From NCBI GenBank assembly GCA_002494125.1, contig DLBD01000107.1:1-9155 (forward strand): DNA of 9,155 nucleotides, written 5' to 3'. The position numbers and the translations under genes are program-made. This document shows positions 1 through 6,254 of the stretch, in pieces. Every line of letters begins with the position of its first letter. Positions within the stretch are counted from its first letter, which is position 1. The notes under the pieces were generated by a model. That model had not been told where the DNA came from, made no database searches, and saw nothing but the letters and a program-made list of their open reading frames with translations. The DNA comes from Ruminococcaceae bacterium UBA7030 (GTDB taxonomy: Bacteria; Bacillota; Clostridia; Oscillospirales; Acutalibacteraceae).

Positions 1-1205
1 ACCTCGATAAGACCGATATTCTCTTTCTTGATATGGTGGTATTCAGGGTGCGGATGATAAAAGCCGAGTGGACAATCTTCGGTTGTGATATTGTTACGAA
101 GCACGAGGTCAAGCTCAAATTTGCCGTTACGCATACGGGCAATCGGCGTGATTGTGTTGTGCTTTTCTCCATCGGTTTCAGAGTAGATAAACGCATCCTC
201 GTCGGTGTATCCTCGCCATGCGGTGAGAATTTTATCGGCAAGCTCAACAATTCTGTTTTTGTCCGTACCTGAAAGACGGATAACGCTCATAGGCCACTTG
301 ACAATACCTGCGCTTATATCCTCAAATCCTTCAAAGGTAAACGGCGTTTCAACGCCTGCCTTTGCCATTGCGAATTCGTAGTGACCGCCCTGAAAATGCT
401 CGTGTGTGAGGATTGAACCGCCGACAATCGGAAGGTCTGCGTTTGAGCCGACAAAGTAGTGAGGGAAAATCTCTACAAACGATAGAAGCTTGTCAAACGC
501 GCCTTTGTTTATAACCATCGGTATGTGCTCGCTGTTAAAAACAATACAGTGCTCATTATAGTAAACATACGGCGAATACTGAAGGAAGAACGCCTCGCCC
601 GAAAGAGTAATCGGAATAATCCTGTGGTTCTGTCTTGCAGGGTGATTTACTCTTCCCATATAGCCTTCGTTTTCCTTGCAAAGCTGGCATTTCGGATATG
701 CGCTTTGCTTCATTTTAAGAGCAGCGGCAATAGCCTTCGGGTCCTTTTCGGGCTTTGAAAGATTTATTGTTATGTCGATGTCACCGTATTCGGTTTTTGT
801 TATCCACTTAACATCGTTTTTTATTCTGTATTCTCTTATGTAATCGCTCTTACGGGAAAGGTTGTAGTAATAATCCGTTGCGCTTTCGGGTGATTTTTTA
901 TACTCCTCTTCAAAACGCCTGATAACCTCGCTGGGTCTTGGAGTAAGAATGCCCATAAGCCTTGTGTCGAACAAATCACGAAAAACAACGCTGTCCTCGC
1001 AAAGACCGTTTTTAACCGCATAGTCAAGAATTGAGGAGAGAATTTTCTCAAGTTCAGGCTCACCCTCAACCTCACAGTCCTCAAAGCTTTCCATATTAAG
1101 TGCCTGGCAAAGCTGGTTGATGCTGAAAATCACATCCTCTTTTTCAATAAGTCCGTTTTTCACAGCGTACTGTGAAAGCGCCTTAACCGCTTCAAAAATA
1201 GTCAT
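1..1205 (-). CDS. galT: UDP-glucose--hexose-1-phosphate uridylyltransferase, Firmicutes type (3' end cut off by window edge)
   Basis: Leloir-pathway enzyme of the cytoplasm that exchanges UMP between UDP-glucose and galactose 1-phosphate. I translated it from the ATG at 1205; 401 codons are visible with no stop, and this family usually has about 490-510 residues, so roughly 100 C-terminal residues lie outside the window. The call rests on the segment at residues 254-280, SNADLPIVGGSILTHEHFQG followed by GHYEFAM. Its H268-E269-H270 takes the place of the HxH active site, with the second histidine the expected uridylylated nucleophile. A C173-x2-C176 pair (CQLC) and the NEHCIVF segment near 217 also fit the long Firmicutes form. 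A strong AAGGAG site precedes the start. No other gal gene is visible. A dedicated promoter lies upstream, but no terminator is seen after folK, so read-through from the fol operon is possible. The family call is secure; substrate range is inferred. Confidence 0.93.
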   Translation of the reverse strand, partial: MTIFEAVKALSQYAVKNGLIEKEDVIFSINQLCQALNMESFEDCEVEGEPELEKILSSILDYAVKNGLCEDSVVFRDLFDTRLMGILTPRPSEVIRRFEEEYKKSPESATDYYYNLSRKSDYIREYRIKNDVKWITKTEYGDIDITINLSKPEKDPKAIAAALKMKQSAYPKCQLCKENEGYMGRVNHPARQNHRIIPITLSGEAFFLQYSPYVYYNEHCIVFNSEHIPMVINKGAFDKLLSFVEIFPHYFVGSNADLPIVGGSILTHEHFQGGHYEFAMAKAGVETPFTFEGFEDISAGIVKWPMSVIRLSGTDKNRIVELADKILTAWRGYTDEDAFIYSETDGEKHNTITPIARMRNGKFELDLVLRNNITTEDCPLGFYHPHPEYHHIKKENIGLIE

Positions 1206-1229
1206 TTCTCTTCTCCTTCTTTTTTTACT

Positions 1230-1258
1230 ATTATAAATATATAGTATGACTTTTTCAA
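1230..1258 (-). promoter_or_regulatory. Predicted vegetative (sigma-A type) promoter of galT
   Basis: Reading the minus strand, a -35 TTGAAA (1258-1253) is followed after exactly 17 bases by a perfect -10 TATAAT (1235-1230). Transcription would start near 1223, giving a leader of about 18 bases that holds the AAGGAG ribosome binding site. The -10 sits inside an imperfect AT-rich inverted repeat with arms ACTAT (1227-1231) and ATAGT (1241-1245). This might be an operator but may be only a by-product of the -10 sequence. Confidence 0.75.
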
Positions 1259-1273
1259 CACAAAAATTACGAT

Positions 1274-1747
1274 TTAGTCTATTATTTTTACCTCCTGCCC
1301 CGAAAGAGCCTCAATGTGAGGCTTAATGTTTGTACCGTAAACAATAGCGTTTGGAAAAAGATCGCAAAGCGGTTCAAGCACAAAACGCCTCTCGCTGTAT
1401 CTCGGGTGCGGAAGAATAAGATTTTCGCTTTCAATTTCCGCGTCCTCGGCAAAAATCAGGTCAATGTCAATAATACGTGGACCGTTCTTAAACTGCCTCA
1501 CCCTTCCGAAGCCCGCCTCAATACCAAGGCATGCGCCCAGCATTTCGTGGGGGTCAAAGGAAGACTCAACCTCGGCGGCAATGTTATAAAAGCTCTGCTG
1601 ATTTTCATAGCCGACCGGCTCGGTTTCATAAAGGCGTGAGCACCTTAAAACCTTTGTTTTCGGCAAAAGCGAAAGGGCGTCAACGCATTTGACGATATTC
1701 GCTTTTCTGTCGCCGATATTTGTTCCTATGCTCAAAATATATTTCAT
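1274..1747 (-). CDS. folK: 2-amino-4-hydroxy-6-hydroxymethyldihydropteridine pyrophosphokinase (HPPK)
   Basis: Transfers pyrophosphate from ATP to 6-hydroxymethyl-7,8-dihydropterin, making the substrate used by FolP. The protein is 157 residues, normal for a monofunctional HPPK. Visible family motifs are the N-terminal SIGTNIGDR (usually SLGSNLGDR), YETEPVGY, the pterin-side motif FYNIAAEVES, the GRVRQFKNGPRIIDIDL stretch whose DxD should hold the two magnesium ions, and LPHPRYSERRFVLEPL. The start codon overlaps the folB stop in an ATGA arrangement, and the ribosome binding site AAAGGA lies inside the folB 3' end, so translation is probably coupled. It is the last gene of the LCP-like/folE/folP/folB/folK operon. 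No hairpin terminator is visible in the 68 bases before galT. Confidence 0.96.
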   Translation of the reverse strand: MKYILSIGTNIGDRKANIVKCVDALSLLPKTKVLRCSRLYETEPVGYENQQSFYNIAAEVESSFDPHEMLGACLGIEAGFGRVRQFKNGPRIIDIDLIFAEDAEIESENLILPHPRYSERRFVLEPLCDLFPNAIVYGTNIKPHIEALSGQEVKIID

Positions 1748-2118
1748 ATGCTTTCCTTTTGTCTTTGTCTGAAGACCTCAACGCCGACGTAATCAAAATC
1801 AGCATCAATCGGCGCTTCGGGTTTTTTGAGGGTAAGGCGTATCCTTTCAACAGCCTTGTACTCGTCAAAAATTGCGTCACAGGTTATCTGCGCCGCCTTT
1901 TCAAGAAGGTCATATTTTTCTTCGGTAAAAATTCTGCGAACGGTTTTTATAACCTTTGCATAGCTTACGGTGTCGTTCAGGTCGTCGGAATAGCACGCTC
2001 TTGAATAGTCAACATAGAGGTCTATGTCAAAGACGAAATTCTGTCCGTTGATCTTTTCCTCTTCATTTACGCCGTGATACGCAAATATTTTAAGATTTCG
2101 AATAAGTATTTTGTCCAT
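1744..2118 (-). CDS. folB: Dihydroneopterin aldolase
   Basis: Cleaves 7,8-dihydroneopterin to 6-hydroxymethyl-7,8-dihydropterin and glycolaldehyde, and commonly also epimerises the substrate. The protein is 124 residues, the usual length. The residues known from characterised FolB enzymes can be placed with a shift of one: E21 in the YHGVNEEEK motif, Y53 in DTVSYAKV, the pterin-anchoring E73 in DLLEKAA, and the catalytic lysine K99 in LTLKKPEAPI. It starts at ATG 2118 behind an AAGGA site, 22 bases after folP, and overlaps folK by 4 bases. It acts between FolE (after loss of the phosphates from dihydroneopterin triphosphate) and FolK. No phosphatase for that intermediate step is encoded in the window. 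Confidence 0.96.
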   Translation of the reverse strand: MDKILIRNLKIFAYHGVNEEEKINGQNFVFDIDLYVDYSRACYSDDLNDTVSYAKVIKTVRRIFTEEKYDLLEKAAQITCDAIFDEYKAVERIRLTLKKPEAPIDADFDYVGVEVFRQRQKESI

Positions 2119-2140
2119 AATTTTCCTTACTTTTTTACTT

Positions 2141-2947
2141 TTATTGTCGCCGCGCAGCTTTTATCTCATCAGCCGTCAGAATGCCCTGCTTTTCGTTTTC
2201 AACATCATGAAGCCGGATTATATTAACCCCGTCAAGAATTGCCGCGGTGTCGGCTGCTATATTGCCGAAAATGCGCTTTTCGGGATTTTCCTGACCGCTT
2301 GCCTGACCGATTACCCTTTTTCTCGATGTGCCGAGAAGAAGAGGAAAACCGTCAATTTTATAGCTTTTCACATTTGCAAGAAGCGCTATATTTTCTTCAT
2401 ACTCTTTACCGAAGCCTATGCCCATATCAAAACAAAGCTGCTTTTTTTCTATACCGTATTCCTCGCATTTTTCTATGCAGTCAAGGAAAAAGCGGCGCAC
2501 ATCGTCAGGCGCACCTGCGCCGTTATGCATTAAAATCCAGCCGCAACGGCTCATTTTGACGATTTTTGCCATTTTCTCGGTTACGACTCCGCTTACATCG
2601 TTAATGATGTCTGCGCCGAAAGAAAGGCTTTTTTCGGCAACCGAAGGATAATATGTGTCAACGGAAAGTGCGGCGTCAAGCTCACCTTCAAGAAGGCGCA
2701 AAACCTTCTCAAGCCTCTGCCATTCCTCTTCGGCTGACACGGCAATGTGCCCCGGTCGGGTTGACTGTGCGCCTATGTCGATAATATCAGCGCCCTGTGA
2801 TTGAAGAAGGAGTGCATGCTCCACAGCCTTTTCGGCGCAAAAGTATCTTCCCCCGTCGGAAAAAGAATCGGGAGTTACGTTGACAATACCCATAATAAGC
2901 GTGTGCTTATCGTATTCAATTTGCTTGTCCCTGCATTTCCAAATCAT
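2141..2947 (-). CDS. folP: Dihydropteroate synthase
   Basis: Condenses 6-hydroxymethyl-7,8-dihydropterin pyrophosphate with p-aminobenzoate to form dihydropteroate; this family is the target of sulfonamides. It is a 268-residue TIM-barrel protein of normal length. Visible in order: signature IMGIVNVTPDSFSDGG (19-33; N23 expected to bind Mg), the mobile loop IDIGAQSTRPG (56-66), the SVDTYYP strand with D97, the IINDVSG motif with N116, D174 in CFDMGIGFGK, the LLGTSRKRVIG motif with K210, and the C-terminal R245-x-H247. Loop 2 reads GAQSTRPG rather than the more common GGESTRPG; the significance is unknown. The ribosome binding site is weak (AAGG overlapping the folE TAA stop, 11-base gap), which suggests coupling to folE. 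Confidence 0.96.
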   Translation of the reverse strand: MIWKCRDKQIEYDKHTLIMGIVNVTPDSFSDGGRYFCAEKAVEHALLLQSQGADIIDIGAQSTRPGHIAVSAEEEWQRLEKVLRLLEGELDAALSVDTYYPSVAEKSLSFGADIINDVSGVVTEKMAKIVKMSRCGWILMHNGAGAPDDVRRFFLDCIEKCEEYGIEKKQLCFDMGIGFGKEYEENIALLANVKSYKIDGFPLLLGTSRKRVIGQASGQENPEKRIFGNIAADTAAILDGVNIIRLHDVENEKQGILTADEIKAARRQ

Positions 2948-2958
2948 ATTTTATAACC

Positions 2959-3516
2959 TTATTTATCAAGGAGCGCTAAAACCTCCGCTCTTGTTCTTGC
3001 GTCAGTCTTCATAAGTCCCCTGAGAGCTGAGGTCTGCGTTTTTGAGCCGGAAGCCTTTGCCCCTCTTATTGACATACACATATGCTCTGCCTCGATGATT
3101 ACGGCAACTCCCTTGGGCTTTAGATGGTCATTAAGAAAGTCTGCAATGTCATGGGTAAGTCTTTCCTGCACCTGGGGCTTTTTAGCAAAATTGTCAACTA
3201 TTCTTGCAAATTTTGAAAGCCCGATAATCTTGTTGTCATCAGGAATATAGGCTATGTGCGCTTTGCCGACAAAGGGAAGCAGGTGATGCTCGCACATAGA
3301 ACTAAAAGGAATATCCCTTACAATTACCATTTCGTCGTTTGAGTTTTCCTCAAAAAATTTCAGGTGCTTTACGGGGTCCTCTTCAAGACCTGCAAACATC
3401 TCTGCATACATATTTGCAACACGCCTCGGTGTTTCGACAAGTCCTGCTCTTTGCGGGTCTTCGCCGACTGCGATAAGTATTTCTTTTACTGCGTTTTCAA
3501 TTCTCTCTTTATCCAT
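2959..3516 (-). CDS. folE: GTP cyclohydrolase I (FolE1 type)
   Basis: Converts GTP to 7,8-dihydroneopterin triphosphate and formate, the first committed step of tetrahydrofolate synthesis. It is 185 residues, typical of bacterial FolE1. The zinc ligands are visible as C75 and H78 in SMCEHHLLPF and C147 in EHMCMSIRG. The neighbouring catalytic-site histidines H77 and H145, the Q117-E118 pair in PQVQERLT and R151 are also present. The N-terminal ETPRRVANMY motif is intact. This is the zinc-dependent classical type, not the FolE2 form. The start has a good AAAGGAG site in the 22-base gap after the LCP-like gene. It is the first enzyme gene of the operon, and pathway order roughly matches the gene set folE-folP-folB-folK. 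Confidence 0.97.
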   Translation of the reverse strand: MDKERIENAVKEILIAVGEDPQRAGLVETPRRVANMYAEMFAGLEEDPVKHLKFFEENSNDEMVIVRDIPFSSMCEHHLLPFVGKAHIAYIPDDNKIIGLSKFARIVDNFAKKPQVQERLTHDIADFLNDHLKPKGVAVIIEAEHMCMSIRGAKASGSKTQTSALRGLMKTDARTRAEVLALLDK

Positions 3517-3538
3517 ATTTTCTCCTTTGAAAACATTA

Positions 3539-4459
3539 TCACTTTGAATAATATCCCTTTACATTCTGCAAGCTTTCCGGAGTAATTTCACCGCCGTCAT
3601 ATTCGGCATAGGCGTTATAAACACCCACTCCGACTTTTTCGTTTGTAAGAACAACAAAGGCAGAATCGGCAAGCGAAAAGTCACGCACGGTAATATTGGT
3701 GTCGGAATTTGTCACAAGGTCGGTATATATTTCTTCCTTTTGTTCCATAAACTCCGGGTTGATATGCTGTGAAAGTCCTGCAAGAAGAAGTTCTCCCGCA
3801 GACGAGGTCATATCGTTTTCAAGAAAGTATCTGATCAGATTTACAAAATCTCCGCCCTTTATGTTTTGTTCGCCGGCTCTTACCCTTACGCTGTAAGGCA
3901 CGGCGCTGTCTTTATTTTTATAGCGGATTTCCGAAAGAACGGGAACGCTCACGCTTCCCATGTCGTTGAATATTTCTTCAAAATCTTTCTGATTTATATC
4001 TACGTAATAATCAACAGAGCAGGTCAAAAGCTGCTCGACACATTCCTTCACCTTTTCGGTTTTTTGCCTTTTATATATATTTGCAAGGCTTTCGCCGTCA
4101 TATACAGTTTCGGGTTTTAATGCCGTCACCTTGTAAGAAACATTGTCGAGGTCTGCCTGAATAAGTGCAGCAAAAAGAAGTTCGTCCTCCTTGTTTACCG
4201 TAAGAATGAAGTTGGTCTTTCCGCTTACCTCGGGTAAAATCAGAGTTTCGTCTGTTTCAACTGCCGAATATGTAATTTCCTTTTCAGGCGCAAAAAACTC
4301 TTTTGCCGAAAAATGATACTTTATACCAAGCGCAATAACAAATACGGCTGTGAATGCGACAACCGCTGCAAGCGCCGTTACAAGAAATCTCTGTTCTATT
4401 GACTTTTCTTTATTAACTTTTGAAAAATATATATCTCCGCGGTTTTTGAAAATTCTCAT
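3539..4459 (-). CDS. Membrane-anchored protein with a degenerate LCP-like (LytR-CpsA-Psr) domain
   Basis: The start is placed at ATG 4459 (306 residues), which has a GAGGTG site 4 bases upstream. The longer TTG 4510 and ATG 4483 starts fall inside the predicted promoter. Residues 1-24 are basic and cytoplasmic, 25-46 form one hydrophobic helix, and about 260 residues should lie outside the membrane. The external part recalls LCP proteins: a strand pair around NFILTVNKEDELLFAALIQA, then CVEQLLTCSVDYYVDINQKD with FEEIFNDMGSVSVPV, and the segment RVRAGEQNIKGGDFVNLIRY, which resembles the LCP stretch ending in a YVRYR-like motif. The PRD arginine and aspartate region used by active LCP phosphotransferases is not evident (ALKPETVYDG in its place), so activity in attaching wall polymers is doubtful. 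It leads the fol operon. Family assignment is from memory of the motifs and only moderately sure. Confidence 0.62.
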   Translation of the reverse strand: MRIFKNRGDIYFSKVNKEKSIEQRFLVTALAAVVAFTAVFVIALGIKYHFSAKEFFAPEKEITYSAVETDETLILPEVSGKTNFILTVNKEDELLFAALIQADLDNVSYKVTALKPETVYDGESLANIYKRQKTEKVKECVEQLLTCSVDYYVDINQKDFEEIFNDMGSVSVPVLSEIRYKNKDSAVPYSVRVRAGEQNIKGGDFVNLIRYFLENDMTSSAGELLLAGLSQHINPEFMEQKEEIYTDLVTNSDTNITVRDFSLADSAFVVLTNEKVGVGVYNAYAEYDGGEITPESLQNVKGYYSK

Positions 4460-4463
4460 ACCA

Positions 4464-4469
4464 CACCTC
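4464..4469 (-). promoter_or_regulatory. Ribosome binding site deciding the start of the LCP-like gene
   Basis: GAGGTG on the minus strand lies 4 bases before ATG 4459. The in-frame ATG at 4483 and TTG at 4510 have no comparable site, and they lie within the -10 and -35 of the operon promoter, so neither could be on the main transcript. Confidence 0.7.
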
Positions 4470-4481
4470 GCTGATAAAAAC

Positions 4482-4510
4482 ATTATATAATAAATAACTA
4501 TATTTTTCAA
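4482..4510 (-). promoter_or_regulatory. Predicted promoter of the LCP-like/folE/folP/folB/folK operon
   Basis: On the minus strand, -35 TTGAAA (4510-4505), a 17-base spacer and a perfect -10 TATAAT (4487-4482). It has the same two hexamers and spacing as the galT promoter. Transcription would begin near 4475, leaving a leader of about 16 bases before ATG 4459. That is too short for a folate riboswitch or attenuator, so any control must act on initiation or on translation. Confidence 0.72.
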
Positions 4511-4640
4511 TTATAACATTATATTAGTTTTGACCTTTTTCAGCAATGTAAAAATATGAGAGAAATCACTATAATATAGATACTATTAACTATATTATAA
4601 TAATATATAAATATATTTTACTTATATTGTGTAAAAAATG
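4511..4640. other. AT-rich divergent intergenic tract upstream of dnaA
   Basis: Non-coding DNA between the leftward operon promoter and the dnaA promoter. The section from about 4569 to 4627 holds only about five G or C bases and includes a perfect 17-base AT-only palindrome (4591-4607, arms TATATTAT/ATAATATA). It could serve as an easily melted region near the origin, a binding site for a nucleoid protein, or simply promoter-upstream DNA. I saw no RNA gene or small reading frame with a ribosome binding site here. Confidence 0.5.
4628..4636 (-). promoter_or_regulatory. DnaA box next to the dnaA promoter
   Basis: Minus-strand TTTTACACA fits the relaxed consensus TTWTNCACA. It ends 4 bases before the -35 hexamer of the dnaA promoter and is the only box-like sequence I found upstream of dnaA. 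Its position suggests autoregulation of dnaA by its product, as is known in other bacteria; that role is inferred here. Confidence 0.55.
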
Positions 4641-4669
4641 TTGACATCTCGCCATAAAACTGATACTAT
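4641..4669 (+). promoter_or_regulatory. Predicted dnaA promoter
   Basis: A perfect -35 TTGACA (4641-4646), a 17-base spacer and -10 TACTAT (4664-4669) preceded by the extended -10 dinucleotide TG (4661-4662). The start would be near 4676, giving a leader of about 60 bases. An inverted repeat ATACTA (4663-4668) / TAGTAT (4678-4683) straddles the -10 and the probable start site and could be an operator. Confidence 0.75.
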
Positions 4670-4737
4670 TTATTATGTAGTATTTTAATATATTAATCCC
4701 ACTCATATTATATAAAGATTTTTTGAAAGGAGAAGTT

Positions 4738-6090
4738 ATGGAATCTTACGAAGATTTATGGCAGGCGGTACTTGACTATATAAAAGGTCTTATAAGCGAA
4801 ACCGCATTTAACCTTTGGATTAAAGCCATTCAGTTTGAAGACTTTTCTGACTCTACGGTATATCTTGCCTTACCAAGACAGATGCATTACAATATCGTGA
4901 CGGGCCAGTATGACGAATTAATAAGAGAAGCGTTTGAGCACACAATCGGTTTTCCTGTTGAAATTGAATACAGATTAAATACAGGCAATGAAAAGACGGA
5001 TGAAAAATCAAGCCCCGTTCTTGACAGACATCTTGAGGACTACCGAAATGAACAGTTCACCTTTGAAAATTTCATTGTCGGCAATTCAAACAAATTTGCT
5101 TATGCCGCTGCAAAGGCTGTTGCACGAGATCCCGGTGCAAGACAAAATAATTCAAACAGTTTTAATAACTACAATCCTCTTTTTATTTACGGAAATTCCG
5201 GACTTGGTAAAACCCACCTGTTGAATGCAATCAGCCACGAAATTAAAGAGCATTATCCGGAAATGAACATTCTTTATATTCGTGCAGAAGAGTTTACAAA
5301 CGAGCTTATTCAGGCTATTCAAAATAAAACCACAGATGAATTTCACAACAAGTACAGAAAAAATATTGATGTTCTTCTTGTTGATGACATTCAGTTTATT
5401 TCAGGTAAGGAAGCAACGGAAGAGGAGTTTTTCCACACTTTTGACGCTCTTGTTTATCAGGGCAACCAGATTGTTCTTACCTCTGATCGACCGCCAAAGG
5501 ATATTCGTTCTATAACGGACAGGCTGCGCAGCCGATTTGAAGACGGACTTATTGCTGATATTCAGACTCCTGACTTTGAAACAAGAAGGGAAATTATAAA
5601 AAGAAAAGCTCTTCTTCTAAATTTTGATATACCCGAAAATGTTATTAATTACATAGCAGAAAATATTAAATCAAACATCCGTCAGCTTGAAGGCGTAACC
5701 AAAAAGCTTTACGCACTTTGTGATATCAACGACCACACACCGACGGTTGCCCTTGCAAAAAGTGTAATTAAAATTGTTATGGAGGACACAGAACCTCTTC
5801 CTGTAACTATTCAGAAAATTACAGAGGAAGTAAGCCGAACAACAGGCGTTTCTGTTGAGGACATTTACAGTAAAATAAGAAAGGCAAATGTTTCTCACGC
5901 AAGAAAAATTACCTTTTATGTAATTAGAAAGGTTACCAATATGACCTATGAGGATATAGGTGCCGAATTTAATAAGGACCATACCTCAGTTATGTATAAT
6001 ATAAATACAATTGAATCTGAAATTGAAAGAAATTCAAAACTTGAAAGACAAGTAAATGATATTATTAATAACATCAAAAGCACACAGTAA
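4738..6090 (+). CDS. dnaA: Chromosomal replication initiator protein DnaA
   Basis: AAA+ ATPase that binds DnaA boxes, melts oriC and recruits the replicative helicase. The start is ATG 4738 (450 residues), 5 bases after an AAAGGAG site; the in-frame TTG at 4723 overlaps that site and is rejected. Domain I spans about 1-85 and contains the SETAFNLWI helix. A short linker follows. The AAA+ domain has Walker A GNSGLGKTH (152-160), Walker B LLVDDIQF with D216-D217, sensor 1 TSD (248-250), the box VII arginine finger R266 in LRSRFEDGL, and sensor 2 R315 in NIRQLEG. Domain IV keeps the base-contacting R381 (matching E. coli R399) and D414-H415-T416. Its signature reads EFNKDHTSVMYN instead of the usual FGGRDHTTVxHA, one residue shorter before the DH. 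It is followed by the likely origin. Confidence 0.99.
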   Translation: MESYEDLWQAVLDYIKGLISETAFNLWIKAIQFEDFSDSTVYLALPRQMHYNIVTGQYDELIREAFEHTIGFPVEIEYRLNTGNEKTDEKSSPVLDRHLEDYRNEQFTFENFIVGNSNKFAYAAAKAVARDPGARQNNSNSFNNYNPLFIYGNSGLGKTHLLNAISHEIKEHYPEMNILYIRAEEFTNELIQAIQNKTTDEFHNKYRKNIDVLLVDDIQFISGKEATEEEFFHTFDALVYQGNQIVLTSDRPPKDIRSITDRLRSRFEDGLIADIQTPDFETRREIIKRKALLLNFDIPENVINYIAENIKSNIRQLEGVTKKLYALCDINDHTPTVALAKSVIKIVMEDTEPLPVTIQKITEEVSRTTGVSVEDIYSKIRKANVSHARKITFYVIRKVTNMTYEDIGAEFNKDHTSVMYNINTIESEIERNSKLERQVNDIINNIKSTQ

Positions 6091-6099
6091 TTTTCCACA
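6091..6099 (+). promoter_or_regulatory. DnaA box
   Basis: TTTTCCACA, immediately after the dnaA stop codon; one base away from the classical TTATCCACA. Confidence 0.6.
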
Positions 6100-6108
6100 T
6101 TTTATTAA

Positions 6109-6117
6109 TTTTTAACA
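6109..6117 (+). promoter_or_regulatory. Weak DnaA-box-like site
   Basis: TTTTTAACA, one mismatch from TTWTNCACA. The same 9-mer, also followed by G, recurs at 6246-6254, which is why it is listed. Confidence 0.35.
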
Positions 6118-6136
6118 GTAAGTTTTTCTTTTATAA

Positions 6137-6145
6137 TGTGTAAAA
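6137..6145 (-). promoter_or_regulatory. DnaA box, opposite orientation
   Basis: Minus-strand TTTTACACA, identical to the box in front of the dnaA promoter (4628-4636). It is the only clear box in the gap pointing this way. Confidence 0.55.
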
Positions 6146-6151
6146 AAATAT

Positions 6152-6160
6152 TTTTCCACA
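6152..6160 (+). promoter_or_regulatory. DnaA box
   Basis: TTTTCCACA, identical to the box at 6091-6099 and starting exactly 20 bases before the next box, about two helical turns. Confidence 0.6.
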
Positions 6161-6171
6161 ATTTACAGATT

Positions 6172-6180
6172 TTATTCACA
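6172..6180 (+). promoter_or_regulatory. DnaA box, closest to consensus
   Basis: TTATTCACA matches TTATNCACA at every position and is the strongest candidate for a high-affinity site in the window. Confidence 0.68.
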
Positions 6181-6188
6181 TTACAATT

Positions 6189-6216
6189 TTGAAAAAATAT
6201 TGTCATTTTTTATAGT
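6189..6216 (+). promoter_or_regulatory. Possible dnaN promoter inside the origin
   Basis: TTGAAA (6189-6194), a 16-base spacer and TATAGT (6211-6216). It lies between the DnaA box at 6172 and the tandem boxes at 6237, so DnaA binding could influence it. Each hexamer has one mismatch to consensus, which is not rare in AT-rich DNA; dnaN could also be read from the dnaA promoter. Confidence 0.38.
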
Positions 6217-6236
6217 ATTTATCGGCAATAAGAAAG

Positions 6237-6254
6237 TTTTTCACATTTTTAACA
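6237..6254 (+). promoter_or_regulatory. Tandem DnaA boxes beside the unwinding element
   Basis: TTTTTCACA (6237-6245) abuts TTTTTAACA (6246-6254) with no gap. The first fits TTWTNCACA; the second has one mismatch. A pair of boxes next to the unwinding site is what the DnaA-trio model requires for loading a DnaA filament. Confidence 0.6.

Noticed and set aside
33..1084. Small frames inside galT on both strands
   Set aside because: The continuous 401-codon galT frame, with its HEH site, explains the region.
1316..2004. Plus-strand open frames opposite folK and folB (107 and 94 codons)
   Set aside because: Shadows of the fol genes: no ribosome binding site, and no recognisable motif.
2111..2559. 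Open frames of 140 and 106 codons on the plus strand opposite folP
   Set aside because: They are antisense to a gene with all its catalytic motifs, have no ribosome binding site and no recognisable protein features.
4460..4481. Folate (THF) riboswitch in front of the fol operon
   Set aside because: The predicted leader is only about 16 bases, far too short for a riboswitch.
4460..4510. Longer N-terminus for the LCP-like protein (TTG 4510 or ATG 4483)
   Set aside because: Both codons lie within the predicted -35/-10 promoter and lack a ribosome binding site; ATG 4459 has GAGGTG in front.
4530..4575. Second dnaA promoter using TTGACC (4530) or TATAAT (4570-4575)
   Set aside because: Neither hexamer has a good partner at proper spacing; the TTGACA/TACTAT pair at 4641-4669 is clearly better.
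4723..4737. TTG at 4723 as the dnaA start
   Set aside because: It overlaps the ribosome binding site AAAGGAG (4726-4732), and ATG 4738 gives the usual DnaA N-terminus.
6109..6137. Promoter using TATAAT at 6132-6137
   Set aside because: The hexamer is perfect, but no acceptable -35 lies 16-18 bases upstream, and it overlaps a DnaA box.
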